This document shows positions 17,870 to 27,758 of a DNA stretch of 64,000 nucleotides, piece after piece. The position numbers were made by a program, and so were the translations under genes. Every line of letters starts with the position of its first letter. Positions within the stretch are counted from its first letter, which is position 1. The DNA lies in contig JANQRE010000046.1 of NCBI GenBank assembly GCA_028284705.1, positions 1 to 64,000 on the forward strand, written 5' to 3'. Source of the DNA: Paracoccaceae bacterium (lineage in GTDB: Bacteria > Pseudomonadota > Alphaproteobacteria > Rhodobacterales > Rhodobacteraceae). A model generated the notes under the pieces. It searched no databases and was not told the DNA's origin. It saw only the letters and a list, made by a program, of their open reading frames with translations.

Positions 17870-19966
17870 ATGGAAACACTACTCCTCTTTGCCCCTCTGA
17901 TCGGTGCGCTGATCTGCGGATTTGGCTGGCGGTTGATCGGCGAACAAGCGGCCTGCGTGGTCGCGACCGGGCTTTTGTTCCTCTCAGCCATCCTCAGCTG
18001 GATCGTCTTCCTTGGTCATGATGGCACGAAAGAGCAGATCGAAATCCTGCGCTGGATTTCCTCCGGCACGCTCGACACAAGCTGGGCGATCCGCCTCGAC
18101 CGGTTGACGGCGACGATGCTGATCGTGATCACCACAGTATCTTCCCTCGTACACCTCTATTCCTTCGGCTACATGGCCCATGACGAGAATTTCGAGGAAG
18201 GTCACGTCTACAAGCCGCGCTTCTTTGCCTATCTGAGTTTCTTCACCTTCGCGATGCTGATGCTGGTGACCGCCGACAACCTCGTGCAGATGTTCTTCGG
18301 CTGGGAGGGTGTAGGTGTCGCCTCCTACCTCTTGATCGGGTTTTACTACAAGAAGCCCTCGGCCAATGCCGCCGCGATCAAGGCGTTTGTGGTCAACCGG
18401 GTTGGCGATTTCGGCTTCGCGCTTGGCATCTTCGCGCTGTTTTTCCTGGTCGACAGCATCGACATGGATGTGATCTTCGCCGCCGCGCCGGAGCTGGCGG
18501 AGACAAATCTCACCTTCCTCTGGGCCGAATGGAACGCCGCCAACCTGGTGATGGTTCTGCTCTTCATCGGCGCCATGGGTAAATCGGCACAGTTGATCCT
18601 GCACACCTGGCTGCCGGACGCGATGGAAGGCCCGACACCGGTCTCCGCGCTGATCCACGCGGCGACCATGGTGACGGCGGGTGTGTTCCTCGTCTGCCGC
18701 ATGTCGCCGCTGCTGGAATTTGCACCGGATGCGAAGAACCTGGTCGTGATCATCGGTTCGCTGACCGCTTTCTTCGCCGCCACGGTGGGCCTGGTGCAGA
18801 ATGACATCAAACGAGTGATCGCCTATTCGACCTGCTCGCAGCTGGGTTACATGTTCGTGGCCGCGGGCGTCGGCGTCTATTCCGTCGCCATGTTCCACCT
18901 GCTGACCCACGCCTTCTTCAAGGCAATGCTTTTCCTCGGCGCAGGTTCGGTGATCCACGCGATGCATCACGAGCAGGACATGCGCAATTATGGCGGCTTG
19001 AGGGACAAGATCCCGATGACATTCTGGGCGATGATGATCGGCACTTTGGCGATCACCGGCGTCGGCATTCCACTGCTTTATATCGGTTTCCCGGTGGGTT
19101 TCGCGGGCTTTGTGTCGAAAGACGCGATCATCGAGAGCGCCTATGCGGCGGCTCCGATGGGCGGCGCGTTCTGGCTTCTGGTCATCGCCGCGCTCTTCAC
19201 CAGCTTCTATTCCTGGCGACTGATGTTCATGACCTTCTACGGCAAACCGCGCGGCGACAAACACGCCCATGAGCACGCCCATGAAAGCCCGAACACGATG
19301 CTCGTGCCGCTTGGCGTTCTGGCAATCGGCGCGGTCTTCTCCGGCATGGTCTTCTACAAGCCTTATTTCGGCTCGGACGAAAGTGTCGAGAAGTTCTTCG
19401 GCATCTCCGGTGAGAAACACGCCATCGTGCAGCCTCTCGGCGCGGCCTATGCGGCGGGCGAAAGCGATGCAAAAGAGGGTGACGAGCACCACGGGCGCCA
19501 TGTCGGCGAGCCGGGTGAGGGCGCGATCTTCATGGCGGCCGAAAACACCGTGCTGCATGATGCGCATTACGTACCGAAATGGGTGAAAGTCTCGCCCTTC
19601 ATTGCGATGCTGCTTGGCCTCTTCACGGCCTGGATGTTCTACATACGCGACACGTCCTTGCCGGGGCGGCTCGCGCGCAGCCAGCCGATCCTCTACCAGT
19701 TCCTGCTGAACAAATGGTATTTCGACGAGGTCTATGACCTGATCTTCACAGAGCCCGCGAAACGGGTCGGATCGTTCTTCTGGAAACGCGGCGATGGCAA
19801 TGTCATCGACGGCACGATCAACGGGGTCGCCATGGGGATCGTGCCCTTCTTCACGCGGCTGGCCGGTCGGGTTCAGTCGGGCTTCATGTTCCACTACGCG
19901 TTCGCCATGGTGATCGGGATTGTGATCCTGATCACCTGGTTCGCCATTGGCGGGAGTGCAAACTGA
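17870..19966 (+). CDS. nuoL: NADH-quinone oxidoreductase subunit L
   Basis: Distal antiporter-like proton-pumping subunit, with the long lateral helix at its C-terminus. 698 residues and about 16 transmembrane segments. The conserved proton-channel and family motifs include [37 protein letters not shown] and the following MVTAGVF. A His-rich loop ([11 protein letters not shown]) lies near residue 465 and an acidic, His-containing loop near 540 ([11 protein letters not shown]). TGATG overlap with nuoM. Confidence 0.97.
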   Translation: METLLLFAPLIGALICGFGWRLIGEQAACVVATGLLFLSAILSWIVFLGHDGTKEQIEILRWISSGTLDTSWAIRLDRLTATMLIVITTVSSLVHLYSFGYMAHDENFEEGHVYKPRFFAYLSFFTFAMLMLVTADNLVQMFFGWEGVGVASYLLIGFYYKKPSANAAAIKAFVVNRVGDFGFALGIFALFFLVDSIDMDVIFAAAPELAETNLTFLWAEWNAANLVMVLLFIGAMGKSAQLILHTWLPDAMEGPTPVSALIHAATMVTAGVFLVCRMSPLLEFAPDAKNLVVIIGSLTAFFAATVGLVQNDIKRVIAYSTCSQLGYMFVAAGVGVYSVAMFHLLTHAFFKAMLFLGAGSVIHAMHHEQDMRNYGGLRDKIPMTFWAMMIGTLAITGVGIPLLYIGFPVGFAGFVSKDAIIESAYAAAPMGGAFWLLVIAALFTSFYSWRLMFMTFYGKPRGDKHAHEHAHESPNTMLVPLGVLAIGAVFSGMVFYKPYFGSDESVEKFFGISGEKHAIVQPLGAAYAAGESDAKEGDEHHGRHVGEPGEGAIFMAAENTVLHDAHYVPKWVKVSPFIAMLLGLFTAWMFYIRDTSLPGRLARSQPILYQFLLNKWYFDEVYDLIFTEPAKRVGSFFWKRGDGNVIDGTINGVAMGIVPFFTRLAGRVQSGFMFHYAFAMVIGIVILITWFAIGGSAN

Positions 19967-21510
19967 TGCTAGATTCCCTGCTCACGCTGATCACCTTTAC
20001 GCCGCTCATCGCTGCGCTGATCCTGGCGCTGTTCCTGCGCGGCGAGGATGAGGCTGCGCAGCGTAGTGCCAAATGGGTGGCGCTCGGCGCGACGACGCTG
20101 ACCTTCGTGCTGTCGATCTTCCTCTATACCGGCTTCGATCCGGCCAATACCGGCTTCCAGTTCGTGGAAGAGCGCGAATGGCTGCTTGGATTGCAATACA
20201 AGATGGGTGTCGACGGGATTTCGGTTCTGTTTGTCCTGCTTACGACATTCCTAATGCCGCTGACCATCGCGGCCTGTTGGGACGTCACGCACCGGGTGAA
20301 GGATTACATGATCGCGTTCCTCGTGCTGGAAACGCTGATGATCGGGGTGTTCTGCGCGCTCGATCTGATCCTTTTCTACCTGTTCTTCGAGGCCGGTCTG
20401 ATCCCGATGTTCCTCATCATCGGCATCTGGGGCGGCAAGGAGCGCATCTACGCCTCCTTCAAGTTCTTCCTCTACACGCTTCTGGGCTCGGTCCTGATGC
20501 TGGTCGCCATGATCGCGATGTATCTCGATGCGGGCACCACGGACATCCCGACCCTGCTGACCCATCAGTTCGGGTCGGAGAGCTTCTCAGTTCTCGGCAT
20601 CCAGATCCTCGGCGGCGCGCAGACGCTGATGTTCCTGGCCTTCTTTGCCTCGTTTGCGGTGAAGATGCCGATGTGGCCGGTGCATACCTGGTTGCCGGAT
20701 GCGCACGTGCAAGCGCCAACTGCAGGCTCCGTCGTTCTGGCCGCGATCCTTCTAAAGATGGGCGGCTACGGCTTCCTGCGCTTCTCCCTGCCGATGTTCC
20801 CGGTGGGATCGGAAGTCATGGGGCCGCTGGTGCTCTGGCTTTCGGTCATCGCGATTGTCTACACCTCGCTGGTGGCGCTCGCGCAGGAGGATATGAAGAA
20901 GCTGATCGCCTATTCCTCGGTCGCGCATATGGGGTACGTGACCATGGGCATCTTCGCGGTGAACCAACAGGGCATCGACGGGGCGATTTTCCAGATGCTC
21001 AGCCACGGCTTCATCTCTGGCGCGCTCTTCCTCTGCGTCGGCGTGATTTATGACCGGATGCATACCCGCGAGATCGACGCCTATGGGGGTCTGGTGAACC
21101 GCATGCCGGCCTACGCACTGATCTTCATGCTGTTCACCATGGCCAATGTCGGCCTGCCGGGCACCTCCGGCTTCATCGGCGAATTCCTGACACTGATGGG
21201 CATCTTCCAGAAAAACACCTGGATCGCGATGTTTGCCACCACCGGCGTCATCCTGTCGGCGGCCTATGCGCTTTGGCTCTACCGCCGTGTCGTCATGGGT
21301 GACCTGATCAAGGAGAGCCTGAAATCGATCACCGATATGACGCCACGGGAGCGTGCAGTCTTCGCGCCGCTCGTCTTCATGACGATCTTCCTCGGCGTCT
21401 ATCCCGCGCCGGTGCTCGACATGATCGGGCCGAGCGTCGCGGCCCTCGTTGACAATTACTCAACCGCGCTGCTCGACAGCGGCTTTGCCACTCAAGTGGC
21501 CGGAAATTAA
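19966..21510 (+). CDS. nuoM: NADH-quinone oxidoreductase subunit M
   Basis: Second antiporter-like subunit of the membrane arm. 514 residues, about 14 transmembrane helices. Signature segments are LLFVLLTTF-like helices, [37 protein letters not shown] and [11 protein letters not shown]. Starts with an ATG that overlaps the nuoL TGA, and is followed 16 bases later by nuoN. Confidence 0.97.
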   Translation: MLDSLLTLITFTPLIAALILALFLRGEDEAAQRSAKWVALGATTLTFVLSIFLYTGFDPANTGFQFVEEREWLLGLQYKMGVDGISVLFVLLTTFLMPLTIAACWDVTHRVKDYMIAFLVLETLMIGVFCALDLILFYLFFEAGLIPMFLIIGIWGGKERIYASFKFFLYTLLGSVLMLVAMIAMYLDAGTTDIPTLLTHQFGSESFSVLGIQILGGAQTLMFLAFFASFAVKMPMWPVHTWLPDAHVQAPTAGSVVLAAILLKMGGYGFLRFSLPMFPVGSEVMGPLVLWLSVIAIVYTSLVALAQEDMKKLIAYSSVAHMGYVTMGIFAVNQQGIDGAIFQMLSHGFISGALFLCVGVIYDRMHTREIDAYGGLVNRMPAYALIFMLFTMANVGLPGTSGFIGEFLTLMGIFQKNTWIAMFATTGVILSAAYALWLYRRVVMGDLIKESLKSITDMTPRERAVFAPLVFMTIFLGVYPAPVLDMIGPSVAALVDNYSTALLDSGFATQVAGN

Positions 21511-21526
21511 GGGCGGGAACTAAGCC

Positions 21527-22966
21527 ATGATCCAAGCTGACCTCAACGTTGTCCTGCCCGAGATCGTTCTCGCCGTCTTCGCCATGGCGGCGCTGATGGG
21601 CGCGGTCTATACCGGCAAGGACCGAACCGCGCCGATGGTCCTCTGGGCGACCTCCGCCGTTTTCGTCGTGCTGGCCGCCTGGATCGGATTTGGCGGCGGT
21701 GGCACGCAGACTGCGTTCGGCGGCGCCTTCATCGATGACGCCTTCTCGCGCTTTGCCAAGGTGACGATCCTGCTTTCCGCCGCGGCGATCCTGCTTTTGA
21801 GCCAGGATTACATGACCCGCCACGGGCTCTTCCGCTTCGAATATCCGATCCTTGTTGCCTTAGCGGTCGTCGGCATGATGATGATGGTTTCGGCTGGAGA
21901 CCTCATGGCGCTCTATATGGGGCTCGAGCTGCAATCCCTCTCGCTCTATGTGGTCGCCGCACTGCGCCGCGACTCTGTGCGTTCCACCGAAGCCGGGCTG
22001 AAATACTTCGTGCTCGGCGCTTTGTCCTCGGGCATGCTGCTCTACGGCGCCTCGTTGGTCTATGGCCACGCCGGCACGACGCTCTTCTCCGGCATCGTGA
22101 CCACCGCGACCGAAGGCCCGATCTCGCTCGGCCTTCTTTTCGGCCTCGTCTTCGTCTTCGCAGGGCTTGCCTTCAAGGTCTCCGCCGCGCCGTTCCACAT
22201 GTGGACACCGGACGTCTATGAGGGTTCACCGACACCGATCACCGCCTTCTTCGCGACCGCGCCCAAGGTCGCCGCCATGGCGCTTTTCGCCCGCGTCGCC
22301 CATGACGCTTTCGGCGGTGCGGTGGCCGACTGGTCGCAGATCGTTGCCTTCCTCTCGGTCGCGTCCATGTTCCTCGGTGCCATCGCGGCCATCGGCCAAC
22401 GCGATATCAAACGCCTGATGGCCTATTCCTCCATCGCTCATATGGGCTTTGCGTTGATGGGCCTGGCCGCGGGAACCGAGGCTGGGGTGCAGGCCATGCT
22501 CGTCTATATGGCGATCTACGTGACGATGAATATCGGTACCTTTGCCTTCATCCTGTCGATGAACAAGGACGGCCAGCCGGTCACCGATATCGACAGTCTG
22601 CAGATGTATTCCAAGGTGCAGCCGGGCCGGGCGCTGGCCATGCTGGTGCTGCTCTTCTCGCTGGCCGGCATTCCGCCGCTGGTGGGCTTTTTCGGCAAAT
22701 TCTATGTGCTGAAAGCCGCGGTGGACGCGGATATGGTCTGGCTTGCGGTCGCCGGCGTCATCGCCTCAGTCATTGGTGCCTTCTATTATCTGCGCATCAT
22801 CTATTTCATGTATTTCGGCGAGGAGCGCGACGCGCTCGACAACACTATCACGCCCGTCGCCTGGGTGATGCTGATGGGCTCGGCCGCGATCATGCTGGTG
22901 GGTGTGATCAACCTCTTCGGCATCGAGGGGCTGGCGCTCGCTGCGGCAGGATCGCTTGTCAATTGA
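21527..22966 (+). CDS. nuoN: NADH-quinone oxidoreductase subunit N
   Basis: Third antiporter-like subunit, next to NuoK. 479 residues with about 14 transmembrane helices. Motifs: [20 protein letters not shown] with the functional Glu, [20 protein letters not shown] and [15 protein letters not shown]. Last nuo gene; the 3' end overlaps birA by 11 bases, so the transcript probably continues. Confidence 0.97.
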   Translation: MIQADLNVVLPEIVLAVFAMAALMGAVYTGKDRTAPMVLWATSAVFVVLAAWIGFGGGGTQTAFGGAFIDDAFSRFAKVTILLSAAAILLLSQDYMTRHGLFRFEYPILVALAVVGMMMMVSAGDLMALYMGLELQSLSLYVVAALRRDSVRSTEAGLKYFVLGALSSGMLLYGASLVYGHAGTTLFSGIVTTATEGPISLGLLFGLVFVFAGLAFKVSAAPFHMWTPDVYEGSPTPITAFFATAPKVAAMALFARVAHDAFGGAVADWSQIVAFLSVASMFLGAIAAIGQRDIKRLMAYSSIAHMGFALMGLAAGTEAGVQAMLVYMAIYVTMNIGTFAFILSMNKDGQPVTDIDSLQMYSKVQPGRALAMLVLLFSLAGIPPLVGFFGKFYVLKAAVDADMVWLAVAGVIASVIGAFYYLRIIYFMYFGEERDALDNTITPVAWVMLMGSAAIMLVGVINLFGIEGLALAAAGSLVN

Positions 22967-23708
22967 TCCGGCCTCTGTCTGGCCCGAGGGCTATGACAGA
23001 ATTATTCTGGATGAAGTTGACAGCACCATGGCCGAGGCGGCCCGGATCGCTCATGAGCTGAAGCGTCCGACCTGGATCATGGCGCATCATCAGACTGGCG
23101 CGCGCGGGCGTCGCGGTCGTGTCTGGGAGCACCCTGAGGGCAATCTGGCGGCCACACTTGTCATGCGCCCCGGCGGGTCGGTGCAGGAGGCGGCTCTGCG
23201 GTCATTCTTTGCCGCAAATGCGCTCTACGAGACGCTGGCGCTGCACACCGATCGCACGAAACTAGCGCTGAAATGGCCCAATGACGTGCTGTTATCCCAA
23301 GGCAAGGTCGCCGGCATCCTGCTGGAAAGCAGCGGGTCCCGGTTCGGGGCCGAATGGCTGTCCATCGGCATTGGCGTCAATCTGGTGGAGGTGCCTTTGG
23401 GTGTGCGCGATGCGGCGTTTCCTCCGGTCTGTCTGAAGGATCACGGCGAGGCTGTTACGCCGGAAAGTTTCCTCAACGCGCTGGCGGCGAATTTCGCCAC
23501 CGAGGAGGCGCTGTTTGAGCGCCTGGGCTTTTCGGTGATCCGTGACAACTGGCTGAGACGGGCTGCGCGTCTGGGCGAGGTCATCACCGCGCGCACCGGC
23601 GGCAAGGAAGTCACCGGCATCTTTGAGACGGTCGATGATGGCGGCAATCTGATCCTGAAGACCCCAAAGGGCCTCAAAGCCGTCCCCGCGGGTGACGTCT
23701 ATTTCTGA
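22956..23708 (+). CDS. birA: Biotin--[acetyl-CoA-carboxylase] ligase
   Basis: Attaches biotin to the carrier lysine of biotin-dependent carboxylases via biotinyl-AMP. 250 residues, so a class I ligase without the N-terminal DNA-binding domain; it should not repress biotin genes. Visible elements: STMAEAARI at the biotin pocket, the nucleotide loop [17 protein letters not shown], and [19 protein letters not shown]. The C-terminal BPL_C domain follows ([15 protein letters not shown]). The start is TTG at 22956, inside the nuoN end. Linkage to nuo is common in this group. Confidence 0.92.
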   Translation: MSIDPASVWPEGYDRIILDEVDSTMAEAARIAHELKRPTWIMAHHQTGARGRRGRVWEHPEGNLAATLVMRPGGSVQEAALRSFFAANALYETLALHTDRTKLALKWPNDVLLSQGKVAGILLESSGSRFGAEWLSIGIGVNLVEVPLGVRDAAFPPVCLKDHGEAVTPESFLNALAANFATEEALFERLGFSVIRDNWLRRAARLGEVITARTGGKEVTGIFETVDDGGNLILKTPKGLKAVPAGDVYF

Positions 23709-23870
23709 GCCGCCGCTTTGACCTTCTGAGGATCACGCGCTAAGGCTTTGGACAACAGGCGTTTTGGGCGGCCGGGAACAGCCCTTCACTGAATAGAAAG
23801 GTCTCCTGAGATATGAAAATGTCAGGGGGGCGTGTCCCTAAAACTTTAGCCAAATTGTCGGGAGGTGCCC

Positions 23871-24641
23871 ATGCTTCTCGCGATTGATTGCGGCAATACC
23901 AATACCGTCTTTTCGATCTGGAACGGCACGGAATTTATTGCCAATTGGCGGGCCTCGACCGAATGGCAGCGCACGGCGGATCAGTATTACGTCTGGCTGA
24001 CCACGCTGATGCGGTTCCAGAATATTGAAGCGGATATCACCGAGATCATCATCTCCTCCACCGTGCCGCGTGTGGTGTTCAACCTGCGCGTCTTTGCGGA
24101 TCGTTACTTCAACACAAGGCCGCTTGTCGTTGGAAAAGATGCGCTTTTGCCGGTGGATGTGCGTGTCGATGAAGGCACTGCCGTAGGGCCGGACCGTTTG
24201 GTCAATACCGTTGCGGGGCATGATCTCTACGGCGGCGATCTGATCATTGTCGATTTCGGCACAGCGACCACTTTCGATGTGGTGGCCAAGGATGGCGCCT
24301 ATATCGGCGGCGTGATCGCGCCGGGGGTGAACCTCTCGCTGGAGGCGCTGCATCAGGCGGCAGCGGCGCTGCCCCATGTGGATATTTCGCGACCCCAAGG
24401 GGTGATTGGCACCAACACGGTGGCTTGTATGCAATCCGGTGTGTTCTGGGGCTATATCGGGCTGGTGCGTGAGATTTGCGATCGGATCAAAGCGGAGCGG
24501 GAGCGGGAGATGAAGATCATCTCGACCGGCGGCCTTGCGCCCCTGTTCCAGCAATCTGCTGATCTCTTTGACGAATTCAATGACGACCTGACCGTGCACG
24601 GGCTCGTCGTCATCAACGATTACAACAGAAAGCAGGCTTAA
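23871..24641 (+). CDS. coaX: Type III pantothenate kinase
   Basis: Phosphorylates pantothenate in the first step of coenzyme A synthesis. 256 residues. ASKHA-fold motifs are visible: DCGNTNTVF at residues 5-13 (catalytic Asp), GPDRLVNTVA, DFGTATTFDVV and GGVIAPGVNLSLEAL. The ATG at 23871 has GGAGG at 23861-23865, ideal spacing; a GTG two codons upstream lies inside that site. It is followed directly by the RNase J gene and is likely cotranscribed with it. Confidence 0.93.
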   Translation: MLLAIDCGNTNTVFSIWNGTEFIANWRASTEWQRTADQYYVWLTTLMRFQNIEADITEIIISSTVPRVVFNLRVFADRYFNTRPLVVGKDALLPVDVRVDEGTAVGPDRLVNTVAGHDLYGGDLIIVDFGTATTFDVVAKDGAYIGGVIAPGVNLSLEALHQAAAALPHVDISRPQGVIGTNTVACMQSGVFWGYIGLVREICDRIKAEREREMKIISTGGLAPLFQQSADLFDEFNDDLTVHGLVVINDYNRKQA

Positions 24642-26306
24642 ATGGCAGGCAAACGGCTGGTCTACCTCGCGCTCGGAGGCGCGGGCGAGGTGGGCATGAA
24701 CATGTATCTTTATGGCTATGGCGCGCCGGGGAAAGAGCGTTTCATCATGGTTGATGCCGGCGTGACTTTTCCGGATATGGATGGCTCGCCGGGTGTCGAT
24801 CTCATTTTTCCGGATATTGAGTGGATCGCCGAGCGGCGCGACCAGTTGGAGGCGATCTTCATCACCCATGCCCATGAGGACCATGTGGGCGCCATTGGTC
24901 ACCTCTACAGCCAGTTGCAAGCGCCTGTTTATGCAAGGAAATTCACCGCTCACATCGCGCGCATGAAGATAGAGGAGCACGGGTATTCGGGTGAAGAAAT
25001 TCGCACGGTCGGTGCGATGCCAGAGCAGGCGGAGGCGGGACCGTTCAAGGTCGGATTTATGCCAATCTCGCACTCGATACCAGAATCGAGCGCCCTGATC
25101 ATCGACACGCCAGAGGGCCGGGTGGTGCACTCGGGCGATTTCAAGATCGATGAGACCCCTGGTCTGGGGGAGCCTTTTGACCGCGAGGCATGGGGCGATC
25201 TGGGTCCGGTTCGGGCGCTGATTTGCGACTCAACAAATGTGTTTTCGTTTCATCCCGGACGGTCAGAGGCGGAAGTGGGCCCGAATATCCGCAAGATCGT
25301 CGAAGAGGCGACCGGCATGGTCGTGGCGACCACCTTTGCCTCCAACATCGCGCGGGTGAAAACCCTCGCTGAGGCCGGGATCGCCGCGGGGCGCTCCGTC
25401 GTGCTTCTGGGCCGGGCGATGCGGCGGATGATCACCGCTGGCGTTGAGACCGGGGTAATCAATGATTTTCCGAAAGTGGTGACGGCAGAAGATGCGCAGG
25501 ACATTCCGCGCGGCAATCTGATGCTTCTGGCGACTGGTTCTCAAGGGGAGCGGCGGGCCGCGACAGCGCAGCTCAGCCGCGGGAAATATCAGGGGCTCAG
25601 CCTGAAAGAGGGCGATCTGTTCCTGTTTTCCTCCAAAACCATCCCGGGCAATGAGGTCAGCGTAGGGCGTATCGAGAATGCGTTAAGCGAAATGGGTGTC
25701 GATGTGATTGATGACAAGCTCGCCGATATCCATGTGTCTGGCCATGCCAACCGGCCCGATCTGCAGGAGATGCATGCGCTGGTCAAACCGCAGATCCTCG
25801 TGCCGAACCATGGCGAACATCGCATGCTGCGTGAACATGCGAAGCTGGGCGAGCAGGCGGGGATCGCCTCTGTGGTCGCGCAGAACGGAACCATGGTGTC
25901 CCTGTCGGGCAATCGACCGGAGGTGGTCGAGTTCATCGAGACTGGACGGACCTATCTCGATGGCACAACGCAGATCGGCGCGCTTGATGGGATTGTGCGG
26001 GACCGCATCCGCATGGCGCTGAACGGAATGGCGGTGATCGGCGTGCTGATAGATGAAGAGGATGAGCCGCTGCTGGACGCCTGGTGCGATCTGCGCGGGC
26101 TACCAGAATTGGGCCGGTCTCACACCGATCTGGCGGAACTCATTGAGCATGAGGTGGGGCAGTTCCTCGGACGTGCCGACGGCAAGACGATCATGGATGA
26201 CGACAAGCTCGAAGACGCGATCCGGCGGATCGTGCGCAACACCGCGATGGACGAGATAGGAAAGAAGCCGGAGGTGTCGGTTCTGATCTCCAGATTGGCA
26301 GCGTAA
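24642..26306 (+). CDS. rnj: Ribonuclease J family beta-lactamase/beta-CASP nuclease
   Basis: Metallo-nuclease of 554 residues with 5'-exo and endonuclease activity in RNA maturation and decay. The zinc motif THAHEDHVGA lies near residue 75; further ligands are in HSIPES, HSGDFKID and, late, NHGEHRML. The beta-CASP domain covers about 210-380, and a C-terminal domain from about 460 completes the RNase J form. ATG follows the coaX stop with no gap. RNase J beside coaX/birA is a frequent alphaproteobacterial arrangement. Confidence 0.92.
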   Translation: MAGKRLVYLALGGAGEVGMNMYLYGYGAPGKERFIMVDAGVTFPDMDGSPGVDLIFPDIEWIAERRDQLEAIFITHAHEDHVGAIGHLYSQLQAPVYARKFTAHIARMKIEEHGYSGEEIRTVGAMPEQAEAGPFKVGFMPISHSIPESSALIIDTPEGRVVHSGDFKIDETPGLGEPFDREAWGDLGPVRALICDSTNVFSFHPGRSEAEVGPNIRKIVEEATGMVVATTFASNIARVKTLAEAGIAAGRSVVLLGRAMRRMITAGVETGVINDFPKVVTAEDAQDIPRGNLMLLATGSQGERRAATAQLSRGKYQGLSLKEGDLFLFSSKTIPGNEVSVGRIENALSEMGVDVIDDKLADIHVSGHANRPDLQEMHALVKPQILVPNHGEHRMLREHAKLGEQAGIASVVAQNGTMVSLSGNRPEVVEFIETGRTYLDGTTQIGALDGIVRDRIRMALNGMAVIGVLIDEEDEPLLDAWCDLRGLPELGRSHTDLAELIEHEVGQFLGRADGKTIMDDDKLEDAIRRIVRNTAMDEIGKKPEVSVLISRLAA

Positions 26307-26395
26307 ACCAGCGGAGCGCTACCGCGCGTTGTTATCTCAGAAATCTTTGATGTGACGCGAAAATTCCAGGTCCACGGGATGTAATTCGAAGCGGA

Positions 26396-26429
26396 ATGTA
26401 TACATATTGAAGGGCCATGAAGATGGCCC
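26396..26429 (+). promoter_or_regulatory. Palindrome and hairpin in the leader of the NDH-2 gene
   Basis: ATGTATACAT at 26396-26405 is a perfect 10-bp palindrome. GGGCCAT (26412-26418) and ATGGCCC (26423-26429) form a perfect 7-bp stem with loop GAAG, about 27 bases before the NDH-2 start. There is no T-run, so it is not a typical terminator for the RNase J gene. It may be an operator or an mRNA-stability hairpin. Confidence 0.35.
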
Positions 26430-26456
26430 GATGTTCCGCGACAGGAGGGCCGTTCG

Positions 26457-27758
26457 ATGGCCGAACCGCTTCGCAAAATCGTCATCGTTGGTGCCGGGTT
26501 TGGCGGGCTCTCCGCCGCCCAGAAACTGGCCAATGCTCCGGTCCAGATCACGCTGATCGACCGGCAAAACCACCATCTCTTCCAACCCTTGCTCTATCAG
26601 GTCGCGACCGCGGCACTGACGCCTGCAGATATTGCGGTACCAATCCGTCAGGTTCTGCGGCGGCAGAAGAATGTTGAAGTGGTGATGGACGATGTCACGG
26701 GGATCGACACAGCGAACCAGCAGGTCCAGACCGAGACAGGGCAAGCCTTCCCTTATGACGCGCTGATCCTCGCAACCGGCGCGCGGCACAGCTATTTCGG
26801 CAAGGATGATTGGGCGCACCACGCGCCGGGGCTCAAGACGCTCGAGGACGCCTATGGTCTGCGTGAGAAGATCCTCACCGCTTTTGAGACAGCCGAGATC
26901 ATCGCGCGGGATGATCCAAAGAAAGCGCAATCTTATCAGACATTTGTGGTTGTCGGGGCGGGACCCACCGGTGTCGAGATGGCCGGGGCTATTGCCGAGC
27001 TTGCGCAATCTCTCGCACGCGATTTCCGCCATATCGAACCGCGCCAGACCCGTGTCATTCTGCTGGAGGGCGGCGCACATGTTCTGCCGAGTTTCGCTGA
27101 ACGGCTCTCGGCCCGGGCGAAACGGGACCTCGAAAGTCTCGGCGTCGAGGTGCGCACTGGCACGATGGTCACCGATATCTCGCCGGGGCGGGTGGTCACG
27201 TCGCGTGACCCGATTGCCTGCGAGACTGTGTTATGGGCCGCCGGTGTGCAGGCCAGCCGTGCGGCGCAATGGCTGGGGCTCGATGGGGGCCATGTGCCGG
27301 TCGACGCAACCTTGCGTCCGGAAGGGCACAAAGACATCTATGTGATCGGCGATACCGCGCGCCACGTGCCGGATGGGGCAACGCATCCTTTGCCGGGGAT
27401 CGCGCCGGTAGCCAAACAGATGGGGCAATATGTCGGGCATCGCCTCAGCGCCGAGGCCAAAGGAGTACCTTTTTCAAAGACTTTCCGCTATCGGGATGCG
27501 GGGATGATGGCCACCATTGGCCGCAATCGTGCGGTCGCGGACCTGATGGGGCTGAAAGTCACCGGATTTGTCGGTTGGCTGCTCTGGGGCGCGGCCCATG
27601 TCTACTTCCTGATCGGCTTCAAAAACCGGCTCTTCGTAATCCTGAGCTGGCTCTGGGCCTATATCACCTGGCAGCGCGGTGTCCGGCTTATCCTGCGCGA
27701 CCAAACCGGGGGCGGAACTAGCTCGCGTCGCGACGCTCTTCGAAGCTTTGGGCAATGA
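26457..27758 (+). CDS. ndh: Type II NADH:quinone oxidoreductase (non-pumping NDH-2)
   Basis: Single-subunit FAD enzyme that oxidises NADH at the inner membrane without pumping protons. 433 residues. The FAD-binding Rossmann motif VGAGFGGLSAAQKLA is at the N-terminus, the NADH-binding VVGAGPTGVEMAGAIAEL near residue 165, and the second FAD motif YVIGDTARHVPDG near residue 297. The C-terminus contains hydrophobic helices (FVGWLLWGAAHVYFLIGF) that attach it to the membrane. AGGAGGG precedes the ATG. The last 41 bases overlap the convergent helicase gene. Confidence 0.93.
   Translation: MAEPLRKIVIVGAGFGGLSAAQKLANAPVQITLIDRQNHHLFQPLLYQVATAALTPADIAVPIRQVLRRQKNVEVVMDDVTGIDTANQQVQTETGQAFPYDALILATGARHSYFGKDDWAHHAPGLKTLEDAYGLREKILTAFETAEIIARDDPKKAQSYQTFVVVGAGPTGVEMAGAIAELAQSLARDFRHIEPRQTRVILLEGGAHVLPSFAERLSARAKRDLESLGVEVRTGTMVTDISPGRVVTSRDPIACETVLWAAGVQASRAAQWLGLDGGHVPVDATLRPEGHKDIYVIGDTARHVPDGATHPLPGIAPVAKQMGQYVGHRLSAEAKGVPFSKTFRYRDAGMMATIGRNRAVADLMGLKVTGFVGWLLWGAAHVYFLIGFKNRLFVILSWLWAYITWQRGVRLILRDQTGGGTSSRRDALRSFGQ

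Noticed and set aside
17984-19894. A 636-codon open frame on the minus strand opposite nuoL
   Set aside because: It mirrors the GC-rich codon use of nuoL, has a His/Asp/Glu/Arg-rich composition without domains, and lies fully inside a certain gene.
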